Below are positions 1 to 9,420 of a stretch of DNA of 64,000 nucleotides, piece by piece. Positions within the stretch are counted from its first letter, which is position 1. Each line of letters begins with the position of its first letter. The notes below the pieces were generated by a model. That model was not told the DNA's origin. It did not search any database and was given only the letters and a program-made list of their open reading frames with translations. Made by a program: the position numbers and the translations under genes. Source of the DNA: Gonatopus flavifemur (Eukaryota; Arthropoda; Insecta; Hymenoptera; Dryinidae); contig JAFFJZ010000103.1 of the NCBI GenBank assembly GCA_018340375.1, positions 62,001-126,000 on the forward strand. Direction: 5' to 3'.

Positions 1-402
1 CCCACAAACTTTTTGTTGCGATTTGAATGGGTTCAATGAGGCATTCAATGATTCGATGAATGAGACTCCATCTGCATTTCAATGGTCAAATATCACATAC
101 TGAATATGTGTGATGACGTAAGAACTCAATGAGAATCAATGTGAGTTGTTACATGGGTTTGGGTTTCATGGTCGGTGATATTAATATCGTCATCTCAATA
201 GAATTCGTTGGGCATCCTGCCGATTCATTGAGGAGTTCCAATGAGCGAGTGGCCGGTTAATTTAGACCAAATTGAATTGGAATCCATGAGTGGATTCACA
301 GGGCAACGCAGGGCCTCTCGAATAGATCCAATACGTTTTTTCATGATTCGGATCGGGATTGACAACCAAGATCCCACAAACGTTTTGCTGCGATTTGAAT
401 GG
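1..402 (+). repeat. Direct repeat pair of about 30 bp (1-30 and 373-402)
   Basis: Bases 1-30 and 373-402 are nearly identical; both start CCCACAAAC and end GATTTGAATGG, with two substitutions. After copy 1 the sequence runs straight on; after copy 2 a hairpin begins immediately. The DNA between the copies is AT-rich and shows no convincing gene. The pair may be an empty and an occupied version of the same sequence, but only 30 bp is available on the left because the window starts there. Confidence 0.5.
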
Positions 403-506
403 TGGTACGACGGAGAAGCAGCGTGGAGGCAACAGAGAAATGTCCGCACAAAAACACGGCCTGAAAATTTCTCCGTTACTCCAACGCTGCCTGTTCGTCG
501 TACCAC
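402..506. repeat. 105-bp imperfect hairpin (MITE-like)
   Basis: The left arm begins GTGGTACGAC (402-411) and the right arm ends with its exact complement GTCGTACCAC (497-506). Pairing continues inward with a few mismatches through a GCAGCGT block and a GAGAAATT block to a centre near 455. There is no coding sequence. It looks like a short foldback insertion; no clear target duplication is visible. Confidence 0.6.
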
Positions 507-938
507 GCTGTATCCACTGCTCCCTTTCTTCTCCCTTTATTCCACGGAGAAGCCACGTGATTCATCGGTGACTGTCGCGTGTGGATGATGACACTCCTTT
601 TATATTACTTCGCGGAGCCAATGGACGTGTAATCAAATTTTCAATGTTCCGCAGCAGAGCTGCCAGGTGGGCATTGCCGTTCAGGGGAATAGTGCCCCCA
701 CTATCGTTCATATACATATTCTCACCACCATTCGGAACCTTTACACACATGTAACTTACATACACCGGGCGATAGTAGGGTACACTTCCGCTCTGCGGGA
801 ATACCCATATGGCAGCTCTGTTCCGCAGTGACTTCCATTGGAAACTCAATTTGTTCCTCGGGCAAAATGATCACATAGTAAATTCAACTATTTCTTTCCG
901 TGCTAGAAAGCACAGAAGATCCACGAACATCGATTCGA
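507..938. other. Unassigned DNA
   Basis: No gene, RNA or repeat could be supported here. Short open frames on both strands show no recognisable motif. Confidence 0.4.
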
Positions 939-1688
939 TTATTGATTCAATGAAATCATAACATATCTGCATGTTGGTGGTAATAAATCACTTACGTTTT
1001 CCTTCAAACGCTTCAATACGCTCACGTAATATTCCTCATTCACTGTCTGACCTGGTGGGAGAAATTCGGAGTGGACCACACCACGGCAATCAAAGAAAAC
1101 AGTCAACGAAACCTTGATTTTAGATCGACTCTGTCGCGGTTTTTTAGGTTTTGACTCGTCTGAAAAACGCCATTCCGATGATCGTTGGTTAGTTTCGATG
1201 TCATATTCATAGACCCATGTTTCGTCACCAGTAATGATGCCTTCGATAACATTTTGGCCCAAAGAAAGCATTTGTTTAGCAACATCAATGCCATGCTGTT
1301 TCTGCAACAAATTCAACACTCTCGGCACAAGCCGTGCTTCAACTCGTCTCATGGCCAAAATATTGTGCATAACGTTCTGCACCGATCCGAACGAGACACC
1401 AAGATCGAATGCTATCTCCCTAATGCTCACACGACGATTTGCGAGGACGATTTCTTTGATTTTATCAATATTTTCGTCAGTGATACTGGTGGATGGATGA
1501 CCGGAACGAGACAAATCATCAACCACAATACGACCTGCTTTAAACTCTTTGTACCACTCGTACGCTTGTGTTTTCGACATCGTCGAGTCCCCGTAGGTTT
1601 CTATTAACATCTTCAACGCTTCCGCGCATGAAATTTTGTTGAAAACACAAAATTTTAGACAAACTCTTTGCTCAACCAAATTCGACAT
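939..1688 (-). pseudogene. Truncated mariner-family transposase
   Basis: This is the 5' two thirds of a Tc1/mariner transposase, on the minus strand. The start was set at 1688 because the conserved N-terminus begins MSNLVEQRVCLKF; an upstream in-frame ATG adds only eight residues of no known character. The paired helix-turn-helix region is present (YGDSTMSKTQAYEWYKEF, then VSIREIAFDLGVSFGSVQ), with a linker resembling the mariner WVPxxL motif. The first catalytic Asp is visible in TGDETWVYEYD. Homology stops after YYVSVLKRLKE near base 995, and the frame then runs through unrelated codons to a stop. The second (HDNAPAH) and third catalytic Asp regions are missing, so the product cannot transpose. 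It differs clearly from the intact mariner at 6487-7780 and belongs to another lineage. No ITRs were found. Confidence 0.85.
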
Positions 1689-1929
1689 TGCGAAATTCGC
1701 AGACCACAACAAACACTGACTCGTTTACAAGGCAACACACACTAACTTCTGACAAATGAGGCACAAACAGACATTTGAGCGCTACATAACAGATGAAATA
1801 ACATGGAAAACAAAAGATTCCGACAATATCTCAAGCGTGGTTTGTTTGAATAGAGAATCTCGAGTACTTTTTGATCAGAAGGTATATAATACTTTTTAGG
1901 GTGTTCAGTGTGGTTTAGATTTCGTATAT

Positions 1930-3480
1930 TGATATGACTCATTGAATAAGATACAATCCAATCGGCTATACCATGATCGGATCCGATTGAGTAATAGAAC
2001 CTCTCTTTAATAGAATTTCATTCGTCTACAGATTTTCTGAGTCGACTAGACCTCCATTGAATCCGATTGAGACAATTGGGCGATTCCTGTTTACAACTTA
2101 GTTGCAATAGTATACCTTGTATATCAGCTCTCAGTATGATTCCCATCCTCTATCGTGATATGAACCAGTGAACTATAGAATACTATCGAATCCAATTGGT
2201 CATGTCTCTGTCGAATCCGGTTGAGTAGTACAGTTTATCTTTGATGAAATTTTATTCGCAAACAGATGTTGTGAATCGGCTAATTGCCCATTGGATCCGA
2301 TTGGGTCAGTTGTGCGATTTCTTTTTACAACTCATTTTGAATAGTGTAATTTGCAAAACCATGTTTTGGCGTGATATCATTGTGTATCGTCATATGAATC
2401 ATTGATTACGAAAGAATCCAATCCATTGTACCCGTAGCGAATCCGGTTCAGTACTAGAGTCTGTCTCTGAAGAAATTTGATTCACAAACAAATGTTTTGG
2501 ATCGGTCAAACCCCCATTGGATCCACTTAGGTCAGTCGTGCGATTCCTCTTTATAGCTCATCGTGAATAGTACCATTTGCATAATCAGTGTTTCGGGATG
2601 CTTCTCATTCCACATCTTGATATAACTTGATGAGTACGATAGAATCTAGTCGGTCATATCCCTATTGGATCCGATTGAGTAGTAGATCCGATCTCTGGGA
2701 AAATTTCATCCGCCTACAAATGTTTAGAATCAGCTCGGCCCCCATTACATCCCATTGGGTCAATCGTGAGATTGCTGTTCGCGAAACACTCAGAATAGTG
2801 TACCTTGTATATTAGCGTCTCAGTGTGATTTGCATTTCATACCGTGATACGGCTCAAAGAATACGATAGAATGTCATCGGTCATACCACTATCGAATCCG
2901 ATTGAGTAGTAGATCCTACACTGATAAAGGTCCACTCGGTTCCAGATGTTTCAAATTGACTGAACGCTCATTGAATTCGACTGGGTAAATGAGGCGATTC
3001 CTGTGTACAACTCACTTGCAGTAGTGCACCTTGTATATCAGCAGCTGAGCGTGATTTCCATCCCGTATCGTAATGTAAATCATTACATACTATAGAACGC
3101 TATTGGTCATGTTCTTATCAAATCCGATTGAGTAGTAGCGCCTATTTCTGATAGAATTCCAGTCACCTACAGATTTTTTGAATCGGCTACATCCCTATTG
3201 AATCCGATGTGGTCAATTGTGCAATTCATTGAATATTATAGCATTCAATCGTTCATTATTATATCGAAACCAATTGAGAAACAGGGCCCATTCCTGATGG
3301 AATCTCACTCGCTCAGAGAGATTTAGAATTAGCAAAACTCTCATTGACTCCGACTGGGTGAATACTTTCAACCTCAGTTGAATCTACCTTGAGAAGATGA
3401 AAAATTGCATATCAGTATTACAGTAAGTTTTTGAGTCTCAATCGTATCATGAATCACTGAATACTGTAGAATCGAATCAG
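1930..3480. repeat. Degenerate tandem array, period about 227 bp
   Basis: Six to seven diverged copies follow head to tail. Anchor phrases such as the GATTGGGTCA..GTGCGATTCCT block recur near 2068, 2301, 2527, 2753, 2979 and 3207, spacings of about 226-233 bp. Each unit also carries AATCCGATTGAGTAGTA, CATTGGATCCGATTGGGTCA and TATCGTGATATGA variants. Copies differ by roughly a quarter of positions by eye, so the array is old. It has no coding potential. Confidence 0.75.
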
Positions 3481-4236
3481 CTATTCTCCTAATGAATCTG
3501 ATTCCGAATGTACAGTCCTTTGACAATATGTTTAATTGGAAAAACTTTCAACGAATCAAATTCGCTCACAACGTTCAAATTCCCTATTCATTGCGATTCC
3601 TCAACTCCGTACATTTACCGATTGATTCTCAAGTATTCATATTGGTTGATTCGTTGGCATGCTCAATAAATCCAATTGTATTCAATCGGGATATCGACTG
3701 CACAATGTTCTGATTCAATCTCATTCATTTCTCATTGCCACCATTCCCCGTTTATATTGTTCTTTCTCATTGTCTATTGCGTTTCAACATTACTGGGCAA
3801 ATGCCGATTCATCCCCATTCGTCCATCCGTTGATTTCCGTATTAATTCTCAACCAATATAATCTCCGATTTGTCTATTTCCAATCCACCATTTGATTCTG
3901 ATTGGATTGCAATCAGTGAAACGATCATTGAATCCTATCAAATATCATGTGAAAATCGAAATGTTCAAACGACTATTGAATTCAGAAACTTGAATATGTT
4001 CGAACCGCATTCGATCTGATTACATTTTTTCCCCCATTTCCCTGTGAAGAAGTGTCCCTTGTTTCACCTGTATGTCCCTGATTCAGTACCATTCATCAAA
4101 GCATGTCTATTGGTTCTGATTAAATCTGACCAATTCTGATTGAGGCTCAATCGTCAAATATTGATGCTCCAAAGTACGTACTATCCATTCAATCAGATTT
4201 GATCAGAATCAATCGTTTATTTTAACCAGGAATAGG
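3481..4236. other. TTGAATC/GATTGAA-rich unique DNA
   Basis: No gene found. The stretch is unusually rich in GATTCAAT, TTGAATC and GATTGA words like those in the preceding array, so it may be its further decayed continuation. Confidence 0.35.
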
Positions 4237-4395
4237 CTCCCTAGTTGACACACAGCAAGGGTAGAAGCTTACAAAACCCTTACAGCAGAATTGTAGCAAT
4301 CTTACCTTGACGATCTTGTCAATAACAAGGTTGTCATAAACAATCGAACGACAAGTCTGACAAGCTTATGACAAGGTTACATGTTATCTAGGGAG
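4237..4395. repeat. Small foldback element, CTCCCTAG ends
   Basis: The left end CTCCCTAGTTGACA and the right end TGTTATCTAGGGAG are inverted copies, and interior blocks (ACAAGGTT, CTTGTCA) also occur in inverted form. Length is about 159 bp. No coding sequence and no obvious target duplication. Confidence 0.5.
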
Positions 4396-5745
4396 TTTCA
4401 TTTTGTTGATGAAATACAGTAGTATCATTTATTATTACATGTGTTGATTACCGTCACAATTTATGACATATTGTATCATTGAGAATGTTGGTAACCTAAA
4501 TTAACCTCATGATACGACAATTGTTTCTCAGTAGATATTCATCATGATTAAAACCACTATATTGAAAGTCATGTTTATTCTTGACGTGTAAAAATATGAA
4601 CATTATACACGAATGAATTTCTATCGATCAAAGGTGGCCAATTCGAATACAATTCTTGCAAATTTAAATGTTGAAGAGATTTTTTTCCATGTTCAAGTGC
4701 TCCATGTTCTTTGATTTTGTTGCTTAGCATGCTGTGAATATTTTTAAAATTATCTACTCACAGAATAATTTTCAAAATTTCGTGCCATTGTTTTTACTCG
4801 TATATCCTTTAAGAAAATGGGAGTATTGTGATAGGGTGAAGAAACCTTTATGCAGAAAGGGTTATTCCGCCTTTGCCAAACGCTTTAAAACGTCGAAAAA
4901 AATGCAATTCTCAAAAGTGTGTCTGTATGTGTGTTCGCCTGTATGTCTGTATGCCCGCGTTTCCTTCCGTTACAATCACTTCCGTTATAAGGCATGGGTT
5001 TGGATGATTCTTGCACCAAAATTTTTGTCTCGATGAGGAGACCAGAACCGCCTATTTGGGTCGAAATTAGATTAGGGATTCTGAAAATAGAAGAGAACAT
5101 GATTAACGAAATATTTCCCATTTGTCGGGGTGGGTAACTTTTGATATGGTTAATGATTTTGAATACTGTTTTTACCGAAGTTTTGATGTAACTAAGGAGA
5201 GTAAAATGTATGATTTCCGTGGGAATCGGATCAGGAATCCAAGTGCTACAAAGGAGACAAAAATCGGACATAGAATATCCTATGGTGTAGTATAATTTTC
5301 GTTAGAATGAATAGATTGGGATGATTCTTGTGCCAAAATGTTTGTCTTGATGGGAAGAATTGACTGCTTCTTTAGAAAATATGGAAGAGAAATAAAATTG
5401 TGTCGATTTTCTATTTCTTCGAAGCCTCAGACATAATAGGAACATGGAAGTACTTTATGCTTTTGTATACAAATTTTTTTAAACTGCTTTAATGGCAGAT
5501 ATTCACATTCAGCGTGTATAAATACTTCAGTAAGAATTATGATATTCTTCATCACATGAATGACGATGACATATTTGGGGAATTCAGTATCCAGAAGAAT
5601 CAGAATTGGAGATAAACAGGAAGTATTCCAGCAAATAATTTTTCGGCCAACATTAGAAACTGTCATGATGTTATCTAAAAGATATCAAAATGATTTCTAG
5701 TGCGTCAATTTTTGCCATATTCTTGGGATCTTCTCAAGAGTTGTA
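4396..5745. other. Unassigned DNA
   Basis: AT-rich sequence without a supportable gene. The longest open frame (minus strand, 4885-5271, 128 codons) shows no domain and ordinary base composition, so it was not called. Confidence 0.35.
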
Positions 5746-5884
5746 CACTGAGAAAGAAGATTGCGGAGCCAACTAAAGTAATCTCAATAAGGCCTAATGA
5801 TATCTTCCTCGCTCTATCAATGAAGGACACTTGGCCGAGAGAGAAGTCCTGCGGCACTATAGAGAGGGTTTATTCTATATAATT

Positions 5885-6003
5885 GGATATGGCAAACGAC
5901 GTTATGTAGCTGAGTCAACAGAATATTGGGTAAACTCAACTATATTCCATTGAGTCTAGCGAATATTCTGTTGGCTCAACTACATACCGTTGTTCGCCAT
6001 ATC
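5885..6003. repeat. Palindrome inside the CACTG MITE
   Basis: The left arm GATATGGCAAACGACGTTAT..GTCAACAGAATATT pairs with the right arm AATATTCTGTTGGCTCAAC..CGTTGTTCGCCATATC. The arms are about 50 bp with a short centre. No coding content. Confidence 0.65.
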
Positions 6004-6006
6004 TAC

Positions 6007-6171
6007 TAGTGATTCGGACGAAACCGAGACTGGTCTCGGTATCGACCCCGAGATCAAGACGAGATCGAGACCGATACGAGAGGAGACGACAGTCGCAATC
6101 AAGAATCTTGACTCGAGACCGAGATTGAAACCGGGTCAATCTCGGCGAGACGAGACGAGACCGAAACACTA
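6007..6171. mobile_element. hAT-type MITE (165 bp)
   Basis: Flanked by 8-bp near-identical target duplications, ATATCTAC (5999-6006) and ATATCTGC (6172-6179). Termini are TAGTGATTCGG and the inverted CCGAAACACTA. The interior is packed with CGAGAC/GTCTCG motifs in both orientations, as in subterminal transposase-binding repeats. The 8-bp duplication and TAGTG/CACTA ends fit the hAT superfamily. Non-coding. Confidence 0.75.
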
Positions 6172-6486
6172 ATATCTGCACTGTTAGAAAAATTCCTAAA
6201 TTGAATGGAAAATTTCTTGTGGAATTTATTATCCCCATATTCAATTCAATAAAGTTCTTGAATTTAATATGACTTCTGAAATTTTTTAATTTCTCATCAA
6301 AATGTGGAAAATAATTTTTGAACTGTTGTCTTGATAGAAGTAAGAAGGAAATTCTTAGAATTGAGAATTATCTCATCAAAATTTATATCATATTATGGAA
6401 TTTAATGGATCGTGTTATGAAAACAGTTTTATAATATGTTTATAAAACTTGAAGCAGATTATTTTTACATCGCAACTACATATGTA

Positions 6487-7780
6487 CGAGGGTGGATTGA
6501 TAAGTTTCCGGCCTGACCAAGAAAAACAACGTTTTTAAGAATTTTTTTTTTTTCATTTCTCAACATAATCTCCTCCAAGACTGATACATTTCTCATAGCG
6601 GTGTTCTAGTCTAGTAATGCCATCTCTATAGACTGATTCGTCAAGCTCCTCAAAATACCCATTTACAGCTTCGATTACTTCTTCATTGTCCGCAAATCTC
6701 TTACCGCCAAGCCATTTTTTGAGGTTAGGAAACAGATAATAGTCACTCGGGGCTAGGTCTGGAGAGTAGGGAGGGTGCGGCATTAATTCAAACTTCAGAT
6801 CGTTGATTTTAGCCATCGCAACGATTGACGTGTGCGCTGGTGCGTTATCGTGATTAAACAAGATTTTTTTCTTCGCCAGATGAGGTCGTTTAATTTTCAC
6901 TTCGTGGCTCAAACGTTGCAATAAGTCTGCGTAGTATTGACCAGTGATAGTTTTACCCTTTTCAAGGTAATCAATGTATATAATACCTCTTGCATCCCAA
7001 AAAACAGTAGCCATAACCTTGTTCGCCGAAAAAATTGTTTTTGCCTTCTTTGGAGTTGGTTCCCCTGGTCCAATCCACTGTTTAGACTGCTCTTTGGTTT
7101 CAGGAGTGTGGTGGTGGACCCAAGTTTCGTCAACGGTTACGAATCGACGCAAAAATTCGCTTGGATTACGCTTATACAACGCCAAATTGGCGGTAGAAAT
7201 GTTCTTTCGAATCAATTTTTGGTCGACTGTTAGCAAACGCGGCACCCATCTTGCACAGAGCTTTTCCATATACAAATGTTGGTGCAAAATATTTTGTACA
7301 CGTTCATATGACATCTTACAGGTCTCAGCTATCTCACGAACTTTTAATCTGCGATCTTTCAGCACTATTTGATGGATTTTTTCAATCATATCTGGAGTTG
7401 TGACCTCAATGGGGCGTCCTGAGCGAGGCTCATTAGAGGTGCTCACACGACCCTTTTCAAACTCGGAAACCCACTGCTTAACGGTTGAATATGATGGGGA
7501 GGATGTCCCCAGTGTTGAGTCCATCTCTTCTTTAATTTCCTTCGACGTTAACCCCTTCAAATAAAAGTATTTGATGACAGCACGATTTTCCAGCTTTTCC
7601 ATTTTTACGAAAAACACAGAGGCGTCTTGGTCAGCGTGCTCTCAAAACTAAACTAACATGGCGATCGGACTGAAACTATAGCTACAAGCTATCTAAGGAT
7701 GGTACTATAGAACGCCACCTCAAGGTAGGCCTAGTGGCGCCATCTCTTGGTCAGGCCGGAAACTTATCAATCCACCCTCG
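6487..7780 (-). mobile_element. Complete mariner transposon, 1294 bp
   Basis: Bases 6487-6521 and 7746-7780 are perfect 35-bp inverted repeats (CGAGGGTGGATTGATAAG inward). The element is bounded by the TA target duplication at 6485-6486 and 7781-7782. A single uninterrupted transposase gene occupies the minus strand. Perfect ITRs, a clean duplication and an open frame indicate a young copy that may still be active. It inserted into the CACTG-type MITE 5746-7810. Confidence 0.97.
6553..7617 (-). CDS. Mariner transposase, apparently intact
   Basis: The 354-residue protein cuts and pastes the surrounding mariner, binding the 35-bp ITRs and integrating at TA. The N-terminal half carries two helix-turn-helix motifs (about residues 20-55 and 92-112) and a WVPRLL motif near 124. 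The catalytic triad is complete: D163 in VDETW, D257 in HDNAPAH and D292 in SPDLAPSDYYLF, with exactly 34 residues between the last two, the D,D34D signature. Length is normal for mariner (about 345-355). An alternative start, MEKLENRAVIKYF at residue 6, fits the usual N-terminus better than the first Met. The gene is intronless and fills most of the element, with the start codon about 130 bp from the upstream ITR. No stop, frameshift or altered catalytic residue was seen. Activity is inferred, not shown. Confidence 0.96.
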   Translation of the reverse strand: MFFVKMEKLENRAVIKYFYLKGLTSKEIKEEMDSTLGTSSPSYSTVKQWVSEFEKGRVSTSNEPRSGRPIEVTTPDMIEKIHQIVLKDRRLKVREIAETCKMSYERVQNILHQHLYMEKLCARWVPRLLTVDQKLIRKNISTANLALYKRNPSEFLRRFVTVDETWVHHHTPETKEQSKQWIGPGEPTPKKAKTIFSANKVMATVFWDARGIIYIDYLEKGKTITGQYYADLLQRLSHEVKIKRPHLAKKKILFNHDNAPAHTSIVAMAKINDLKFELMPHPPYSPDLAPSDYYLFPNLKKWLGGKRFADNEEVIEAVNGYFEELDESVYRDGITRLEHRYEKCISLGGDYVEK

Positions 7781-7810
7781 TAGTTGCCTCCATAATCTTT
7801 TTTCTCAGTG

Positions 7811-8567
7811 TAAATGATATTTAAAAGTTATTTGTGATATCTTCTAGATAGCATTCCAAACTGTTGAGAAAGACATCAAAAACATGACAGAAATCGACGC
7901 ATTAGAGATCATTCCAGCATCTTTCAGATCACATTATGAAAGTGTTCAATGAGAATTGCAGAATGTTTACTGAGTATTCATTGAATTCCATCAGTCTTTG
8001 AAAATATGGATAACACTAGTTTACAAAATAAAAAAAATTTTTTGTACATTTGGTGACACTAATTTTTTCTGATGCATTTTGGCTCCCTGAACTCAAAAAT
8101 CACAGTGAAAACTTTTTTTATGAATAAGCTTTCGAGATATGAATTTTTGAAGTTGAAAAGAATGTTTTTCTATCGAAATTTCACTATTAAAGGTATATCT
8201 TAAGTCAGAAGCGATCAATCGAATCGTGGCAGGTGTCAAAATGGACATAATCGAACTGCCAACAAATATCAACGTCACTATTGTTGATTACTCAAGTAGT
8301 TTAAGTGCAATGAATCGAAATATTTGGGAAAAAATACTATTTTTCGACAAAAATGAAGGTAAAAAAGTTACATTTTTGCCAAGGAGAAATAGAAAACTTG
8401 GAAATACACCCCGTATAAAATTTTTTACCGAAAGTGCGCGCTTTTATGGAGAGAATGATGTATTTGTGAAAGGAAATCTATGAAAAATTACAGAAGTTAC
8501 TATCATTTATGTACAAGTGCCAAAATCCAACGTTTTTTTAATTCTTAAAGTTTCACCTTATTCATAG
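7811..8567. other. Unassigned DNA between mariner and BEL insertions
   Basis: No supportable gene. An 85-codon open frame at 8226-8483 (+) has no recognisable motif. The last five bases (CATAG, 8563-8567) are the left target duplication of the BEL element. Confidence 0.4.
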
Positions 8568-8783
8568 TGATTAAACCCTCTTGTTGATGGTTTTTATTTT
8601 GATGGTTATACTGTGAAGTAAATGAACTGCGGACTGTATTTGAATTTATGTAACTTTATTGCGATGCGGTACAAGTAAATCGCGTGTGTACTCGAGAGCG
8701 GCCATCTTCGAACTGAACTTATACAACCAATAAGGAGCGAACAAACTTACATGATACTCTTAAGAACTACTCGAGTCAGAACA
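8568..8783 (-). repeat. 3' LTR of BEL element
   Basis: 216 bp, TGATTAAACC..GAGTCAGAACA on the plus strand. The only difference seen from the other LTR is G versus A in the TGAATTTATG/TGAATTTATA segment. Abuts the polypurine tract at 8784. Confidence 0.97.
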
Positions 8784-8804
8784 TGCCGCCCCCCTTGAAA
8801 GGGT
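8784..8804 (-). promoter_or_regulatory. Polypurine tract
   Basis: On the minus strand the sequence just upstream of the 3' LTR is AAGGGGGGCGGCA, a purine run at the place where plus-strand DNA synthesis of an LTR element is primed. Confidence 0.8.
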
Positions 8805-9420
8805 TCACTTTCAAATACAGTAATGATAATTAGAATTTTGAAATTATTACATCCATCAGTTGAACCTAAATGATAATGAACAAATAATAATCATATGCAG
8901 TTCAAATTGAGCACTCTCATGTGTAATAAGTAGGATTATTTTATCATTGAATGGAGGTAACCTTAATTTAAAAATAATTACGTTCACAAGTCAGACAATC
9001 CCTGATCATCCGATTATACTAAACTTAAATATAATGAAAAATGGAATTTGAATTGAAATGATCACAAACTCAAAGTTTTCATCAACTAGTGATGACATAC
9101 AAGTCATGAATGGTTCAAATTCAAAGCGATGATTACGACCTTGAATTGATTCACGCCTTTACAATACTGAGACATAGCAAGATCTTGTAAACTATAAAGT
9201 ATATTCTGCTATATAAGGATTCGCATTTATAACGTGTAGTTCAATAATCCAAAATTATTTGCCAGTGTGTCATTGTAATCCGATCAAACAATCAATTATA
9301 TAAAAATCGAATCAAACATGTATCAAATTATTCTTAGTCTAAATCATTCATAACAGGAATTCAAAATTGGGACGATTATTTAATGCTAAAAATTAATATC
9401 TTAATTTACTATGAGATTAA

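Larger units (their letters stand above)
5746..7810. mobile_element. CACTG-type inverted-repeat MITE, disrupted by two nested insertions
   Basis: The left end CACTGAGAAAGAAGATTG (5746) and the inverted right end ending in TTTTTTCTCAGTG (7810) form an imperfect TIR of about 32 bp flanked by TA (5744-5745 and 7811-7812). A hAT-type MITE (6007-6171) and a complete mariner (6487-7780) lie inside, so the original element was only about 600 bp. A palindrome at 5885-6003 belongs to its interior. A 206-bp relative at 27733-27938 shares the ends and the GTTGCCTCCATTATC block. Confidence 0.6.

Noticed and set aside
939..1712. Functional mariner transposase
   Set aside because: Second and third catalytic Asp regions are absent and no ITRs were found.
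8226..8483. 85-codon plus-strand gene
   Set aside because: No motif, no regulatory context, AT-rich composition equal to surroundings.
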